From positions 293,741 to 357,740 of the forward strand of contig NW_005434656.1 in the NCBI RefSeq assembly GCF_000315625.1: a DNA stretch of 64,000 nt, read 5' to 3'. The position numbers and the translations under genes are program-made. Under the pieces are notes generated by a model that did no database searches, was not told where the DNA came from, and saw nothing but the letters and a program-made list of their open reading frames with translations. The first letter of the stretch is position 1, and every line of letters starts with the position of its first letter. Source of the stretch: Guillardia theta CCMP2712 (taxonomy: Eukaryota > Cryptophyceae > Pyrenomonadales > Geminigeraceae). Shown here piece after piece: positions 30,001 through 42,019 of the stretch.

Positions 30001-33000
30001 CACGCCGTACACGAAGTCGAGCCCGCGCTGCCCTGCACATACCCTGCTGGACACTCCATACACTGAGACGACCCGGTCGTGTTCTGATAGGCGCATAGTC
30101 AGCAAGCAGCAAGCTAGCAGGTGGCAGACGCCTTGCTTTGACCTGATACGAGCCTGCAGGACACGCCGTACACGAAGTCGAGCCCGCGCTGCCCTGCACA
30201 TACCCTGCTGGACACTCCATACACTGAGACGACCCGGTCGTGTTCTGATAGGCGCAAAGTCAGCAAGCAGCAAGCTAGCAGGTGGCAGACGCCTTGCTTT
30301 GACCTGATACGAGCCTGCAGGACACGCCGTACACGAAGTCGAGCCCGCGCTGCCCTGCACATACCCTGCTGGACACTCCATACACTGAGACGACCCGGTC
30401 GTGTTCTGATAGGCGCAAAGTCAGCAAGCAGCAAGCTAGCAGGTGGCAGACGCCTTGCTTTGACCTGATACGAGCCTGCAGGACACGCCGTACACGAAGT
30501 CGAGCCCGCGCTGCCCTGCACATACCCTGCTGGACACTCCATACACTGAGACGACCCGGTCGTGTTCTGATAGGCGCAAAGTCAGCAAGCAGCAAGCTAG
30601 CAGGTGGCAGACGCCTTGCTTTGACCTGATACGAGCCTGCAGGACACGCCGTACACGAAGTCGAGCCCGCGCTGCCCTGCACATACCCCTGCTGGACACT
30701 TCCATACACTGAGACGACCCGGTCGTGTTCTGATAGGCGAAAAGTCAGCAAGCAGCAAGCTAGCAGGTGGCAGACGCCTTGCTTTGACCTGATACGAGCC
30801 TGCAGGACACGCCGTACACGAAGTCGAGCCCGCGCTGCCCTGCACATACCCTGCTGGACACTCCATACACTGAGACGACCCGGTCGTGTTCTGATAGGCG
30901 CAAAGTCAGCAAGCAGCAAGCTAGCAGGTGGCAGACGCCTTGCTTTGACCTGATACGAGCCTGCAGGACACGCCGTACACGAAGTCGAGCCCGCGCTGCC
31001 CTGCACATACCCTGCTGGACACTCCATACACTGAGACGACCCGGTCGTGTTCTGATAGGCGCAAAGTCAGCAAGCAGCAAGCTAGCAGGTGGCAGACGCC
31101 TTGCTTTGACCTGATACGAGCCTGCAGGACACGCCGTACACGAAGTCGAGCCCGCGCTGCCCTGCACATACCCTGCTGGACACTCCATACACTGAGACGA
31201 CCCGGTCGTGTTCTGATAGGCGCAAAGTCAGCAAGCAGCAAGCTAGCAGGTGGCAGACGCCTTGCTTTGACCTGATACGAGCCTGCAGGACACGCCGTAC
31301 ACGAAGTCGAGCCCGCGCTGCCCTGCACATACCCTGCTGGACACTCCATACACTGAGACGACCCGGTCGTGTTCTGATAGGCGCAAAGTCAGCAAGCAGC
31401 AAGCTAGCAGGTGGCAGACGCCTTGCTTTGACCTGATACGAGCCTGCAGGACACGCCGTACACGAAGTCGAGCCCGCGCTGCCCTGCACATACCCTGCTG
31501 GACACTCCATACACTGAGACGACCCGGTCGTGTTCTGATAGGCGCAAAGTCAGCAAGCAGCAAGCTAGCAGGTGGCAGACGCCTTGCTTTGACCTGATAC
31601 GAGCCTGCAGGACACGCCGTACACGAAGTCGAGCCCGCGCTGCCCTGCACATACCCTGCTGGACACTCCATACACTGAGACGACCCGGTCGTGTTCTGAT
31701 AGGCGCAAAGTCAGCAAGCAGCAAGCTAGCAGGTGGCAGACGCCTTGCTTTGACCTGATACGAGCCTGCAGGACACGCCGTACACGAAGTCGAGCCCGCG
31801 CTGCCCTGCACATACCCTGCTGGACACTCCATACACTGAGACGACCCGGTCGTGTTCTGATAGGCGCAAAGTCAGCAAGCAGCAAGCTAGCAGGTGGCAG
31901 ACGCCTTGCTTTGACCTGATACGAGCCTGCAGGACACGCCGTACACGAAGTCGAGCCCGCGCTGCCCTGCACATACCCTGCTGGACACTCCATACACTGA
32001 GACGACCCGGTCGTGTTCTGATAGGCGCAAAGTCAGCAAGCAGCAAGCTAGCAGGTGGCAGACGCCTTGCTTTGACCTGATACGAGCCTGCAGGACACGC
32101 CGTACACGAAGTCGAGCCCGCGCTGCCCTGCACATACCCTGCTGGACACTCCATACACTGAGACGACCCGGTCGTGTTCTGATAGGCGCAAAGTCAGCAA
32201 GCAGCAAGCTAGCAGGTGGCAGACGCCTTGCTTTGACCTGATACGAGCCTGCAGGACACGCCGTACACGAAGTCGAGCCCGCGCTGCCCTGCACATACCC
32301 TGCTGGACACTCCATACACTGAGACGACCCGGTCGTGTTCTGATAGGCGCAAAGTCAGCAAGCAGCAAGCTAGCAGGTGGCAGACGCCTTGCTTTGACCT
32401 GATACGAGCCTGCAGGACACGCCGTACACGAAGTCGAGCCCGCGCTGCCCTGCACATACCCTGCTGGACACTCCATACACTGAGACGACCCGGTCGTGTT
32501 CTGATAGGCGCAAAGTCAGCAAGCAGCAAGCTAGCAGGTGGCAGACGCCTTGCTTTGACCTGATACGAGCCTGCAGGACACGCCGTACACGAAGTCGAGC
32601 CCGCGCTGCCCTGCACATACCCTGCTGGACACTCCATACACTGAGACGACCCGGTCGTGTTCTGATAGGCGCAAAGTCAGCAAGCAGCAAGCTAGCAGGT
32701 GGCAGACGCCTTGCTTTGACCTGATACGAGCCTGCAGGACACGCCGTACACGAAGTCGAGCCCGCGCTGCCCTGCACATACCCTGCTGGACACTCCATAC
32801 ACTGAGACGACCCGGTCGTGTTCTGATAGGCGCAAAGTCAGCAAGCAGCAAGCTAGCAGTGGCAGACGCCTTGCTTTGACCTGATACGAGCCTGCAGGAC
32901 ACGCCGTACACGAAGTCGAGCCCGCGCTGCCCTGCACATACCCTGCTGGACACTCCATACACTGAGACGACCCGGTCGTGTTCTGATAGGCGCAAAGTCA

Positions 33001-36000
33001 GCAAGCAGCAAGCTAGCAGGTGGCAGACGCCTTGCTTTGACCTGATACGAGCCTGCAGGACACGCCGTACACGAAGTCGAGCCCGCGCTGCCCTGCACAT
33101 ACCCTGCTGGACACTCCATACACTGAGACGACCCGGTCGTGTTCTGATAGGCGCAAAGTCAGCAAGCAGCAAGCTAGCAGGTGGCAGACGCCTTGCTTTG
33201 ACCTGATACGAGCCTGCAGGACACGCCGTACACGAAGTCGAGCCCGCGCTGCCCTGCACATACCCTGCTGGACACTCCATACACTGAGACGACCCGGTCG
33301 TGTTCTGATAGGCGCAAAGTCAGCAAGCAGCAAGCTAGCAGGTGGCAGACGCCTTGCTTTGACCTGATACGAGCCTGCAGGACACGCCGTACACGAAGTC
33401 GAGCCCGCGCTGCCCTGCACATACCCTGCTGGACACTCCATACACTGAGACGACCCGGTCGTGTTCTGATAGGCGCAAAGTCAGCAAGCAGCAAGCTAGC
33501 AGGTGGCAGACGCCTTGCTTTGACCTGATACGAGCCTGCAGGACACGCCGTACACGAAGTCGAGCCCGCGCTGCCCTGCACATACCCTGCTGGACACTCC
33601 ATACACTGAGACGACCCGGTCGTGTTCTGATAGGCGCAAAGTCAGCAAGCAGCAAGCTAGCAGGTGGCAGACGCCTTGCTTTGACCTGATACGAGCCTGC
33701 AGGACACGCCGTACACGAAGTCGAGCCCGCGCTGCCCTGCACATACCCTGCTGGACACTCCATACACTGAGACGACCCGGTCGTGTTCTGATAGGCGCAA
33801 AGTCAGCAAGCAGCAAGCTAGCAGGTGGCAGACGCCTTGCTTTGACCTGATACGAGCCTGCAGGACACGCCGTACACGAAGTCGAGCCCGCGCTGCCCTG
33901 CACATACCCTGCTGGACACTCCATACACTGAGACGACCCGGTCGTGTTCTGATAGGCGCAAAGTCAGCAAGCAGCAAGCTAGCAGGTGGCAGACGCCTTG
34001 CTTTGACCTGATACGAGCCTGCAGGACACGCCGTACACGAAGTCGAGCCCGCGCTGCCCTGCACATACCCTGCTGGACACTCCATACACTGAGACGACCC
34101 GGTCGTGTTCTGATAGGCGCAAAGTCAGCAAGCAGCAAGCTAGCAGGTGGCAGACGCCTTGCTTTGACCTGATACGAGCCTGCAGGACACGCCGTACACG
34201 AAGTCGAGCCCGCGCTGCCCTGCACATACCCTGCTGGACACTCCATACACTGAGACGACCCGGTCGTGTTCTGATAGGCGCAAAGTCAGCAAGCAGCAAG
34301 CTAGCAGGTGGCAGACGCCTTGCTTTGACCTGATACGAGCCTGCAGGACACGCCGTACACGAAGTCGAGCCCGCGCTGCCCTGCACATACCCTGCTGGAC
34401 ACTCCATACACTGAGACGACCCGGTCGTGTTCTGATAGGCGCAAAGTCAGCAAGCAGCAAGCTAGCAGGTGGCAGACGCCTTGCTTTGACCTGATACGAG
34501 CCTGCAGGACACGCCGTACACGAAGTCGAGCCCGCGCTGCCCTGCACATACCCTGCTGGACACTCCATACACTGAGACGACCCGGTCGTGTTCTGATAGG
34601 CGCAAAGTCAGCAAGCAGCAAGCTAGCAGGTGGCAGACGCCTTGCTTTGACCTGATACGAGCCTGCAGGACACGCCGTACACGAAGTCGAGCCCGCGCTG
34701 CCCTGCACATACCCTGCTGGACACTCCATACACTGAGACGACCCGGTCGTGTTCTGGTAGGCGCAAAGTCAGCAAGCAGCAAGCTAGCAGGTGGCAGACG
34801 CCTTGCTTTGACCTGATACGAGCCTGTAGGACACGCCGTACACGAAGTCGAGCCCGCGCTGCCCTGCACATACCCTGCTGGACACTCCATACACTGAGAC
34901 GACCCGGTCGTGTTCTGACAGGCGCAAAGTCAGCAAGCAGCAAGCTAGCAGGTGGCAGACGCCTTGCTTTTGACCCTGATACGAGCCTGCAGGGACACGC
35001 CGTACACGAAAGTCGAGCCCCGCGCTGCCCTGCACATACCCTGCTGGACACTCCATAACACTGAGACGACCCGTCGTGTTCTGATAGGCGCAAAGTCAGC
35101 AAAGCAGCAAGCTAGCAGGTGGCAGACGCCTTGCTTTTGACACTGTATACGGAGGCACTGCAAGGATCACGCACGGTACAACAGAAGTCGGGAGCACCGC
35201 GCGTGCCACTGCACATACCCTGCTGGGACACTCCATACACTGAGACGACCCGGTCGTGTTCTGATAGGCGCAAAGTCAGCAAGCAGCAAGCTAGCAGGTG
35301 GCAGACGCCTTGCTTTGACCTGATACGAGCATGCAGGACACGCCGTACACGATGTCGAGCCCGCGCTGCCCTGCACATACCCTGCTGGACACTCCATACA
35401 CTCAGACGACCCGGTCGTGTTCTGATAGGCGCAAAGTCAGCAAGCAGCAAGCTAGCAGGTGTCAGACGCATTGCTTTGACCTGATACGAGCCTGCAGGAC
35501 ACGCCGTACACGAAGTCGAGCCCGCGCTGCCCTGCACATACCCTGCTGGACACTCCATACACTGAGACGACCCGGTCGTGTTCTGATAGGCGCAAAGTCA
35601 GCAAGCAGCAAGCTAGCATGTGGCAGACGCCTTGCTTTGACCTGATACGAGCCTGCAGGACACGCCGTACACGAAGTCGAGCCCGCGCTGCCCTGCACAT
35701 ACCCTGCTGGACACTCCATACACTGAGACGACCCGGTCGTGTTCTGATAGGCGCAAAGTCAGCAAGCAGCAAGCTAGCAGGTGGCAGACGCCTTGCTTTG
35801 ACCTGATACGAGCCTGCAGGACACGCCGTACACGAAGTCGAGCCCGCGCTGCCCTGCACATACCCTGCTGGACACTCCATACACTGAGACGACCCGGTCG
35901 TGTTCTGATAGGCGCAAAGTCAGCAAGCAGCAAGCTAGCAGGTGGCAGACGCCTTGCTTTGACCTGATACGAGCCTGCAGGACACGCCGTACACGAAGTC

Positions 36001-39000
36001 GAGCCCGCGCTGCCCTGCACATACCCTGCTGGACACTCCATACACTGAGACGACCCGGTCGTGTTCTGATAGGCGCAAAGTCAGCAAGCAGCAAGCTAGC
36101 AGGTGGCAGACGCCTTGCTTTGACCTGATACGAGCCTGCAGGACACGCCGTACACGAAGTCGAGCCCGCGCTGCCCTGCACATACCCTGCTGGACACTCC
36201 ATACACTGAGACGACCCGGTCGTGTTCTGATAGGCGCAAAGTCAGCAAGCAGCAAGCTAGCAGGTGGCAGACGCCTTGCTTTGACCTGATACGAGCCTGC
36301 AGGACACGCCGTACACGAAGTCGAGCCCGCGCTGCCCTGCACATACCCTGCTGGACACTCCATACACTGAGACGACCCGGTCGTGTTCTGATAGGCGCAT
36401 AGTCAGCAAGCAGCAAGCTAGCAGGTGGCAGACGCCTTGCTTTGACCTGATACGAGCCTGCAGGACACGCCGTACACGAAGTCGAGCCCGCGCTGCCCTG
36501 CACATACCCTGCTGGACACTCCATACACTGAGACGACCCGGTCGTGTTCTGATAGGCGCAAAGTCAGCAAGCAGCAAGCTAGCAGGTGGCAGACGCCTTG
36601 CTTTGACCTGATACGAGCCTGCAGGACACGCCGTACACGAAGTCGAGCCCGCGCTGCCCTGCACATACCCTGCTGGACACTCCATACACTGAGACGACCC
36701 GGTCGTGTTCTGATAGGCGCAAAGTCAGCAAGCAGCAAGCTAGCAGGTGGCAGACGCCTTGCTTTGACCTGATACGAGCCTGCAGGACACGCCGTACACG
36801 AAGTCGAGCCCGCGCTGCCCTGCACATACCCTGCTGGACACTCCATACACTGAGACGACCCGGTCGTGTTCTGATAGGCGCAAAGTCAGCAAGCAGCAAG
36901 CTAGCAGGTGGCAGACGCCTTGCTTTGACCTGATACGAGCCTGCAGGACACGCCGTACACGAAGTCGAGCCCGCGCTGCCCTGCACATACCCTGCTGGAC
37001 ACTCCATACACTGAGACGACCCGGTCGTGTTCTGATAGGCGCATAGTCAGCAAGCAGCAAGCTAGCAGGTGGCAGACGCCTTGCTTTGACCTGATACGAG
37101 CCTGCAGGACACGCCGTACACGAAGTCGAGCCCGCGCTGCCCTGCACATACCCTGCTGGACACTCCATACACTGAGACGACCCGGTCGTGTTCTGATAGG
37201 CGCAAAGTCAGCAAGCAGCAAGCTAGCAGGTGGCAGACGCCTTGCTTTGACCTGATACGAGCCTGCAGGACACGCCGTACACGAAGTCGAGCCCGCGCTG
37301 CCCTGCACATACCCTGCTGGACACTCCATACACTGAGACGACCCGGTCGTGTTCTGATAGGCGCAAAGTCAGCAAGCAGCAAGCTAGCAGGTGGCAGACG
37401 CCTTGCTTTGACCTGATACGAGCCTGCAGGACACGCCGTACACGAAGTCGAGCCCGCGCTGCCCTGCACATACCCTGCTGGACACTCCATACACTGAGAC
37501 GACCCGGTCGTGTTCTGATAGGCGCAAAGTCAGCAAGCAGCAAGCTAGCAGGTGGCAGACGCCTTGCTTTGACCTGATACGAGCCTGCAGGACACGCCGT
37601 ACACGAAGTCGAGCCCGCGCTGCCCTGCACATACCATGCTGGACACTCCATACACTGAGACGACCCGGTCGTGTTCTGATAGGCGCAAAGTCAGCAAGCA
37701 GCAAGCTAGCAGGTGGCAGACGCCTTGCTTTGACCTGATACGAGCCTGCAGGACACGCCGTACACGAAGTCGAGCCCGCGCTGCCCTGCACATACCCTGC
37801 TGGACACTCCATACACTGAGACGACCCGGTCGTGTTCTGATAGGCGCAAAGTCAGCAAGCAGCAAGCTAGCAGGTGGCAGACGCCTTGCTTTGACCTGAT
37901 ACGAGCCTGCAGGACACGCCGTACACGAAGTCGAGCCCGCGCTGCCCTGCACATACCCTGCTGGACACTCCATACACTGAGACGACCCGGTCGTGTTCTG
38001 ATAGGCGCAAAGTCAGCAAGCAGCAAGCTAGCAGGTGGCAGACGCCTTGCTTTGACCTGATACGAGCCTGCAGGACACGCCGTACACGAAGTCGAGCCCG
38101 CGCTGCCCTGCACATACCCTGCTGGACACTCCATACACTGAGACGACCCGGTCGTGTTCTGATAGGCGCAAAGTCAGCAAGCAGCAAGCTAGCAGGTGGC
38201 AGACGCCTTGCTTTGACCTGATACGAGCCTGCAGGACACGCCGTACACGAAGTCGAGCCCGCGCTGCCCTGCACATACCTTCACAGAATAGCCTGACCAT
38301 CGTGAGACGACCCGGTCGTGTTCTGATAGGCGCAAAGTCAGCAAGCAGCAAGCTAGCAGGTGGCAGACGCCTTGCTTTGACCTGATACGAGCCTGCAGGA
38401 CACGCCGTACACGAAGTCGAGCCCGCGCTGCCCTGCACATACCCTGCTGGACACTCCATACACTGAGACGACCCGGTCGTGTTCTGGTAGGCGCAAAGTC
38501 AGCAAGCAGCAAGCTAGCAGGTGGCAGACGCCTTGCTTTGACCTGATACGAGCCTGTAGGACACGCCGTACACGAAGTCGAGCCCGCGCTGCCCTGCACA
38601 TACCCTGCTGGACACTCCATACACTGAGACGACCCGGTCGTGTTCTGACAGGCGCAAAGTCAGCAAGCAGCAAGCTAGCAGGTGGCAGACGCCTTGCTTT
38701 GACCTGATACGAGCCTGCAGGACACGCCGTACACGAAGTCGAGCCCGCGCTGCCCTGCACATACCCTGCTGGACACTCCATACACTGAGACGACCCGGTC
38801 GTGTTCTGATAGGCGCAAAGTCAGCAAGCAGCAAGCTAGCAGGTGGCAGACGCCTTGCTTTGACCTGATACGAGCCTGCCGGACAGGACTCGCACTGGAG
38901 AGGGGCCAAGCCATTTCTGCGTGAGAAGGTCCCTGGAGAGCATCCATCGCACATATAGGTGCCGGTGGTGCCGTCGGGACAGCCTTGAAAGTCAAATAAC

Positions 39001-41321
39001 ATCTGCTTGTTCGTGAACAGAGGAAGTAGAGTCTGCGGATCGAACTGCCTGATCTCAACCGCCAGCTCTCCTCTGGTCAAAGCCGTGAGCGAGCTTGCTG
39101 CAAGAAACAAAATCGGAGAGGACAGATTGAGGCTGGGAGGGCCGATCCACGTCCAGTTGGAGGAGACCCTGCCGCTCAGCTCAAGCGCCTGCGTGACATT
39201 GAGCAGGTTCGATCGCGTCGCGATCAGGCCGGCGGTCGCCGAGTTAGTCAGCTCGAATGAGAGCGAGATGAGGCTCGTGCTCGTTGACCTGAAGGAGCCG
39301 ACGACGTTGAGACTCATGTTCTCCCCAAACGTCAGCCGTCCTCCTAGATCCACGTCTCCCACGATGCTGCCGCCCGGAAAGAGAGAACCTTGTACAATGC
39401 TCACATTGCCCAGCAGCTGCCCCCCGCAGAGATTGAGGACAGCGGCTTCTCCGACCTGGACGAAGCCTCCACGGAGCGACAACACTCCTCCGCAAGCGAC
39501 GCAAGACCCGACGTTGCGGAACGGAGCCTCGCTCACTAGCTCCTGGCCTGCAGCCACCGGACCGAAGGAGAAGCTGTGAGAGATCACCGTGCCGTTGCCC
39601 AGGAAGGTAGACGTGTTGGCTATCGAGATCGCCCCGAGGAACGTACACTCACCGACACACCTCAAGCTCGTGTAGGAGAATGATACATCACAGCCATGGG
39701 TTGAGTCCGCCATCGACGCCTGGACGACATTCTTCATCTCCAGACTACAAACGGAAGTGTTGGACGACAGCGAGATCCAGGATGTTCCAGGAAGGAGGTC
39801 AAGCTCAGCGTATCCTGACAACGTGAAGCTTGGACTCCCACCATACCCAGGTGAAGCAGCTACTCGCACACTGGCACTCATGGCGTTATTGACGATTGTG
39901 GCAACGACACCTGATTGCTGCATGAAGGAAGCCGTGGAGGACAAGGCGAGCGACAAGGAGCTTGACTGGATGATGATGACTCGCCCAGAGTTTTGTACGG
40001 AGCTGAAGGCGCTTGCCGTCATGACGAGCTCGCCCGCATTGGTCAGGAGGAGGCTCGACGCTTGATCCTGCAGTCTTGTCTCTGTAAGGCTTACTACGCC
40101 TTGAGCCTGATTTGAGATGATAGTCTGGCTCGCAAACGCCATGCTGAGCAACGCTACATTCCCGGCGTTGCTCAGAGTCAGCGACGAGATGCTACAGGCA
40201 GTCGACCCGTCAGATCCAAAGACCCCTCCGCTCAAGACGGATATCGAGGAAGCAGACACGCCTGCTCCCTTGAGGGATCCGGCGAAAAGATCTGTCGCCC
40301 CCATCGTCACAGTACATCCAGCTTTGACCTGGAAGAGCTGGGCAATGGTGGTGGGCCCATGGACAAAGAGCTTGATGGAGCTGCCGCATGATCCTGCAAG
40401 AAGCACGCTGTTGATCGACTGGAGATACACAGAGCCGCTGCCTTGCATCGTGTTAGAGACGAAGTTGTAACTGTTGGTCACGTTTAAGGAGCCGTCTACG
40501 CCCAGCAGCCCTGTGTTGGTTCCACCACCCGCGAATACCACCGTGCAGGGAGCGTCGATCTGAACGGTGCCTGAGTTGTTGAAGGCAGACATAAACCTCA
40601 TGTAGTACTTGGTCGAGGAGCCATCGTTGGAGAAAGTGATGGTCCCCGTAACATCATTCTTCCAACTACTGTAGGCGGCAGGGATGAAATTGGAGATTTG
40701 AAGATACAGCTTGTTGCTGTTGACCAGGTTCCCTGACATGTAGACGCTTTGGCCTCCGTTGATTTGCATGCTGCCGGAGTTCTTGATATTCATGGTGAGG
40801 TAGACTGTGTCCAGGGCGCTCAAGGGCTTGAGCAAAAACGTGCTGTGCCCGGCGACAGTCAGAGTTCCTGTAGGTGCACAGGATGCGCAGCTTGAGCTTC
40901 CGATGTTGGAGCCGTAGCAGACGAGCTGCGACTGAAAGGAGGTCGTGACCTGCTGACTTGCAGCGATGTTGAGTGCTAGTGCAGTGAGCGCAATGTAGTT
41001 CCCGACCGTGATAGTCTGCACGGTGAGCGACGGCTTATCTTGCAAGCTAGAAGCTTTGACGAACCACAGCTGCAGCGGAGAAGAAGGGATTGGCGCGGAG
41101 ATTGACAGAGACAGCGTGATCGATCCAACAGTCACAGACGCGTTGCTGAAGGTCACATTGCAGTTACTGGCCAGCTGGAACTGCGCGTCGTCACTGCTTC
41201 CCGGCATGTAGTCCCAGCAGTTGGGATCGAACCAGTCTCCGTTGCAGCAGCTCCAGACGGAGCACGTAGCCAGTCGTGCGCAGAGCGCAAGAAGTACACA
41301 GCAGAGGGCGCAGGGTCGCAT
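27057..41321 (-). CDS. Giant type I surface protein with tandem 34-residue cysteine-rich modules, each its own exon (left copy)
   Basis: Exon 1 (41321-38865, 819 codons) has a signal peptide (MRPCALCCVLLALCARLATC). It continues with a long Ser/Gly/Asn-rich region of short strands that looks like a right-handed beta-helix, then a cysteine-rich GCC2/GCC3 start. About 67 internal exons follow, nominally 102 bp and coding one module (NTTGSSQCMECPAGYVQGSA onward, 34 residues). They are separated by 68 introns of nominally 59 bp, all in phase 0. The last exon (27932-27057) adds a Thr/Ser-rich stalk, a TM segment (GMIFAASLSLLTFGLGVFGF) and a cytoplasmic tail with the WW-like WKEYKDSEGRGLYY. A full product would be near 3390 residues. 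The fourth module has a TGA (38283-38281) and several units have indels, so the gene may be broken or the assembly imperfect. The 161-bp period is not a multiple of 3, so only splicing gives a coherent protein. Confidence 0.8.
27845..38864 (-). repeat. Tandem array of about 68 exon-intron units of 161 bp
   Basis: Near-identical 161-bp units run continuously. On the minus strand each is a 102-bp exon ending in TCGTATCAG followed by a 59-bp intron that starts GTCAAAGCAAGG and ends GCGCCTATCAG. Most units are identical. Shared variants include A-to-T in GCGCAAAGTC at about 28266, 30094, 36398 and 37043. Two segments (about 29220-29420 and 34970-35230) are riddled with homopolymer-type indels, as expected of poor consensus sequence. 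Single-base indels occur elsewhere, for example near 30690-30700 and 32858. Confidence 0.97.
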
Positions 41322-41737
41322 CAGACTGTTCCCTTGAGGCTAGGGCAGAGAGAGGAGGACGCGGGAGGAGAAGGCAGGGGAGGCAAGGAAACAATCGAGA
41401 GGAGGAGGAGGAGAGGGGAGGGAGAGAGAAGGGGAGCGACAAGATGTAAAAAGACACCGAGGCAGTCAGGACCGGCTTGACCGTGGCTATGACGTTGGGT
41501 AGAAACGCAAGCGCTCTCCAGCAAAGATGAAGAGACGGAATAAAAGGATCGCGAGAAGGGAGGACAAGAGCAAGGCTTATCAGAAAGGTCCGGGGAGGCG
41601 CTAATGCCGTGACAGCATGCAGAGAGGAGTCCTGGTATCTGCTGCCATGGGCTGGGCTCGACAGCTTGCGGCTGCTGCTTGGCTGCTTGGGGGAGCGGGG
41701 GAGCATGGTTTGACCGCCCCTCCCACAACAAACTTTG
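38865..41737 (-). repeat. Left arm of an inverted duplication (array-free part)
   Basis: The reverse complement matches 47085-49944 almost base for base. The match covers all of exon 1 and about 400 bp upstream of the ATG, with the ATGs at 41321 and 47488. Amino-acid differences in exon 1 are few (for example Ile/Thr in YLQxSN, Ser/Thr in LxLRGG, Asn/Asp in FTxKQM). The upstream part differs more, including small indels. Confidence 0.95.
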
Positions 41738-42019
41738 CGGAGGTGGCGAGTGCCCAGTCTGACCGCCACTCGGCGTTATCGGCCCCGGGGCCCGGAGGAA
41801 TATATTACAGCCTGAGGCGGAGCCGTTTTCATTGCCTTGACAACGGTTGAAACGTTTTGACTGCCGCAGGACATGACGACCTTGCCAAGCAGGAACAAGC
41901 AACGAGACCACTGACTGCTCAGGGCAGTGCAGAAGACATGTTCTTGAGGCACAAGATGGATTGCTCATTTCTGATATTGAAGTTCTGAAAGGTTGCACCA
42001 TCCTCCTCCAGCACGGCAG

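Noticed and set aside
27845-38864. CRISPR-like array (regular direct repeats)
   Set aside because: There are no variable spacers. Whole 161-bp units are near identical, with exon-intron structure and splice signals, in a eukaryotic gene.
27890-38880. Roughly 60 overlapping 142-codon open frames on the minus strand, each starting MECPAGYVQG
   Set aside because: They are read-through of about 2.6 unspliced repeat units ending at the TAG inside GCTAGC. The coherent protein comes from splicing the 59-bp introns, so they are not separate genes.
39007-40470. Plus-strand frames opposite exon 1 of the left copy, and minus-strand frames at 48339-49802 opposite the right copy
   Set aside because: Antisense shadows of the same exon. 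They are conserved only because the sense strand is.
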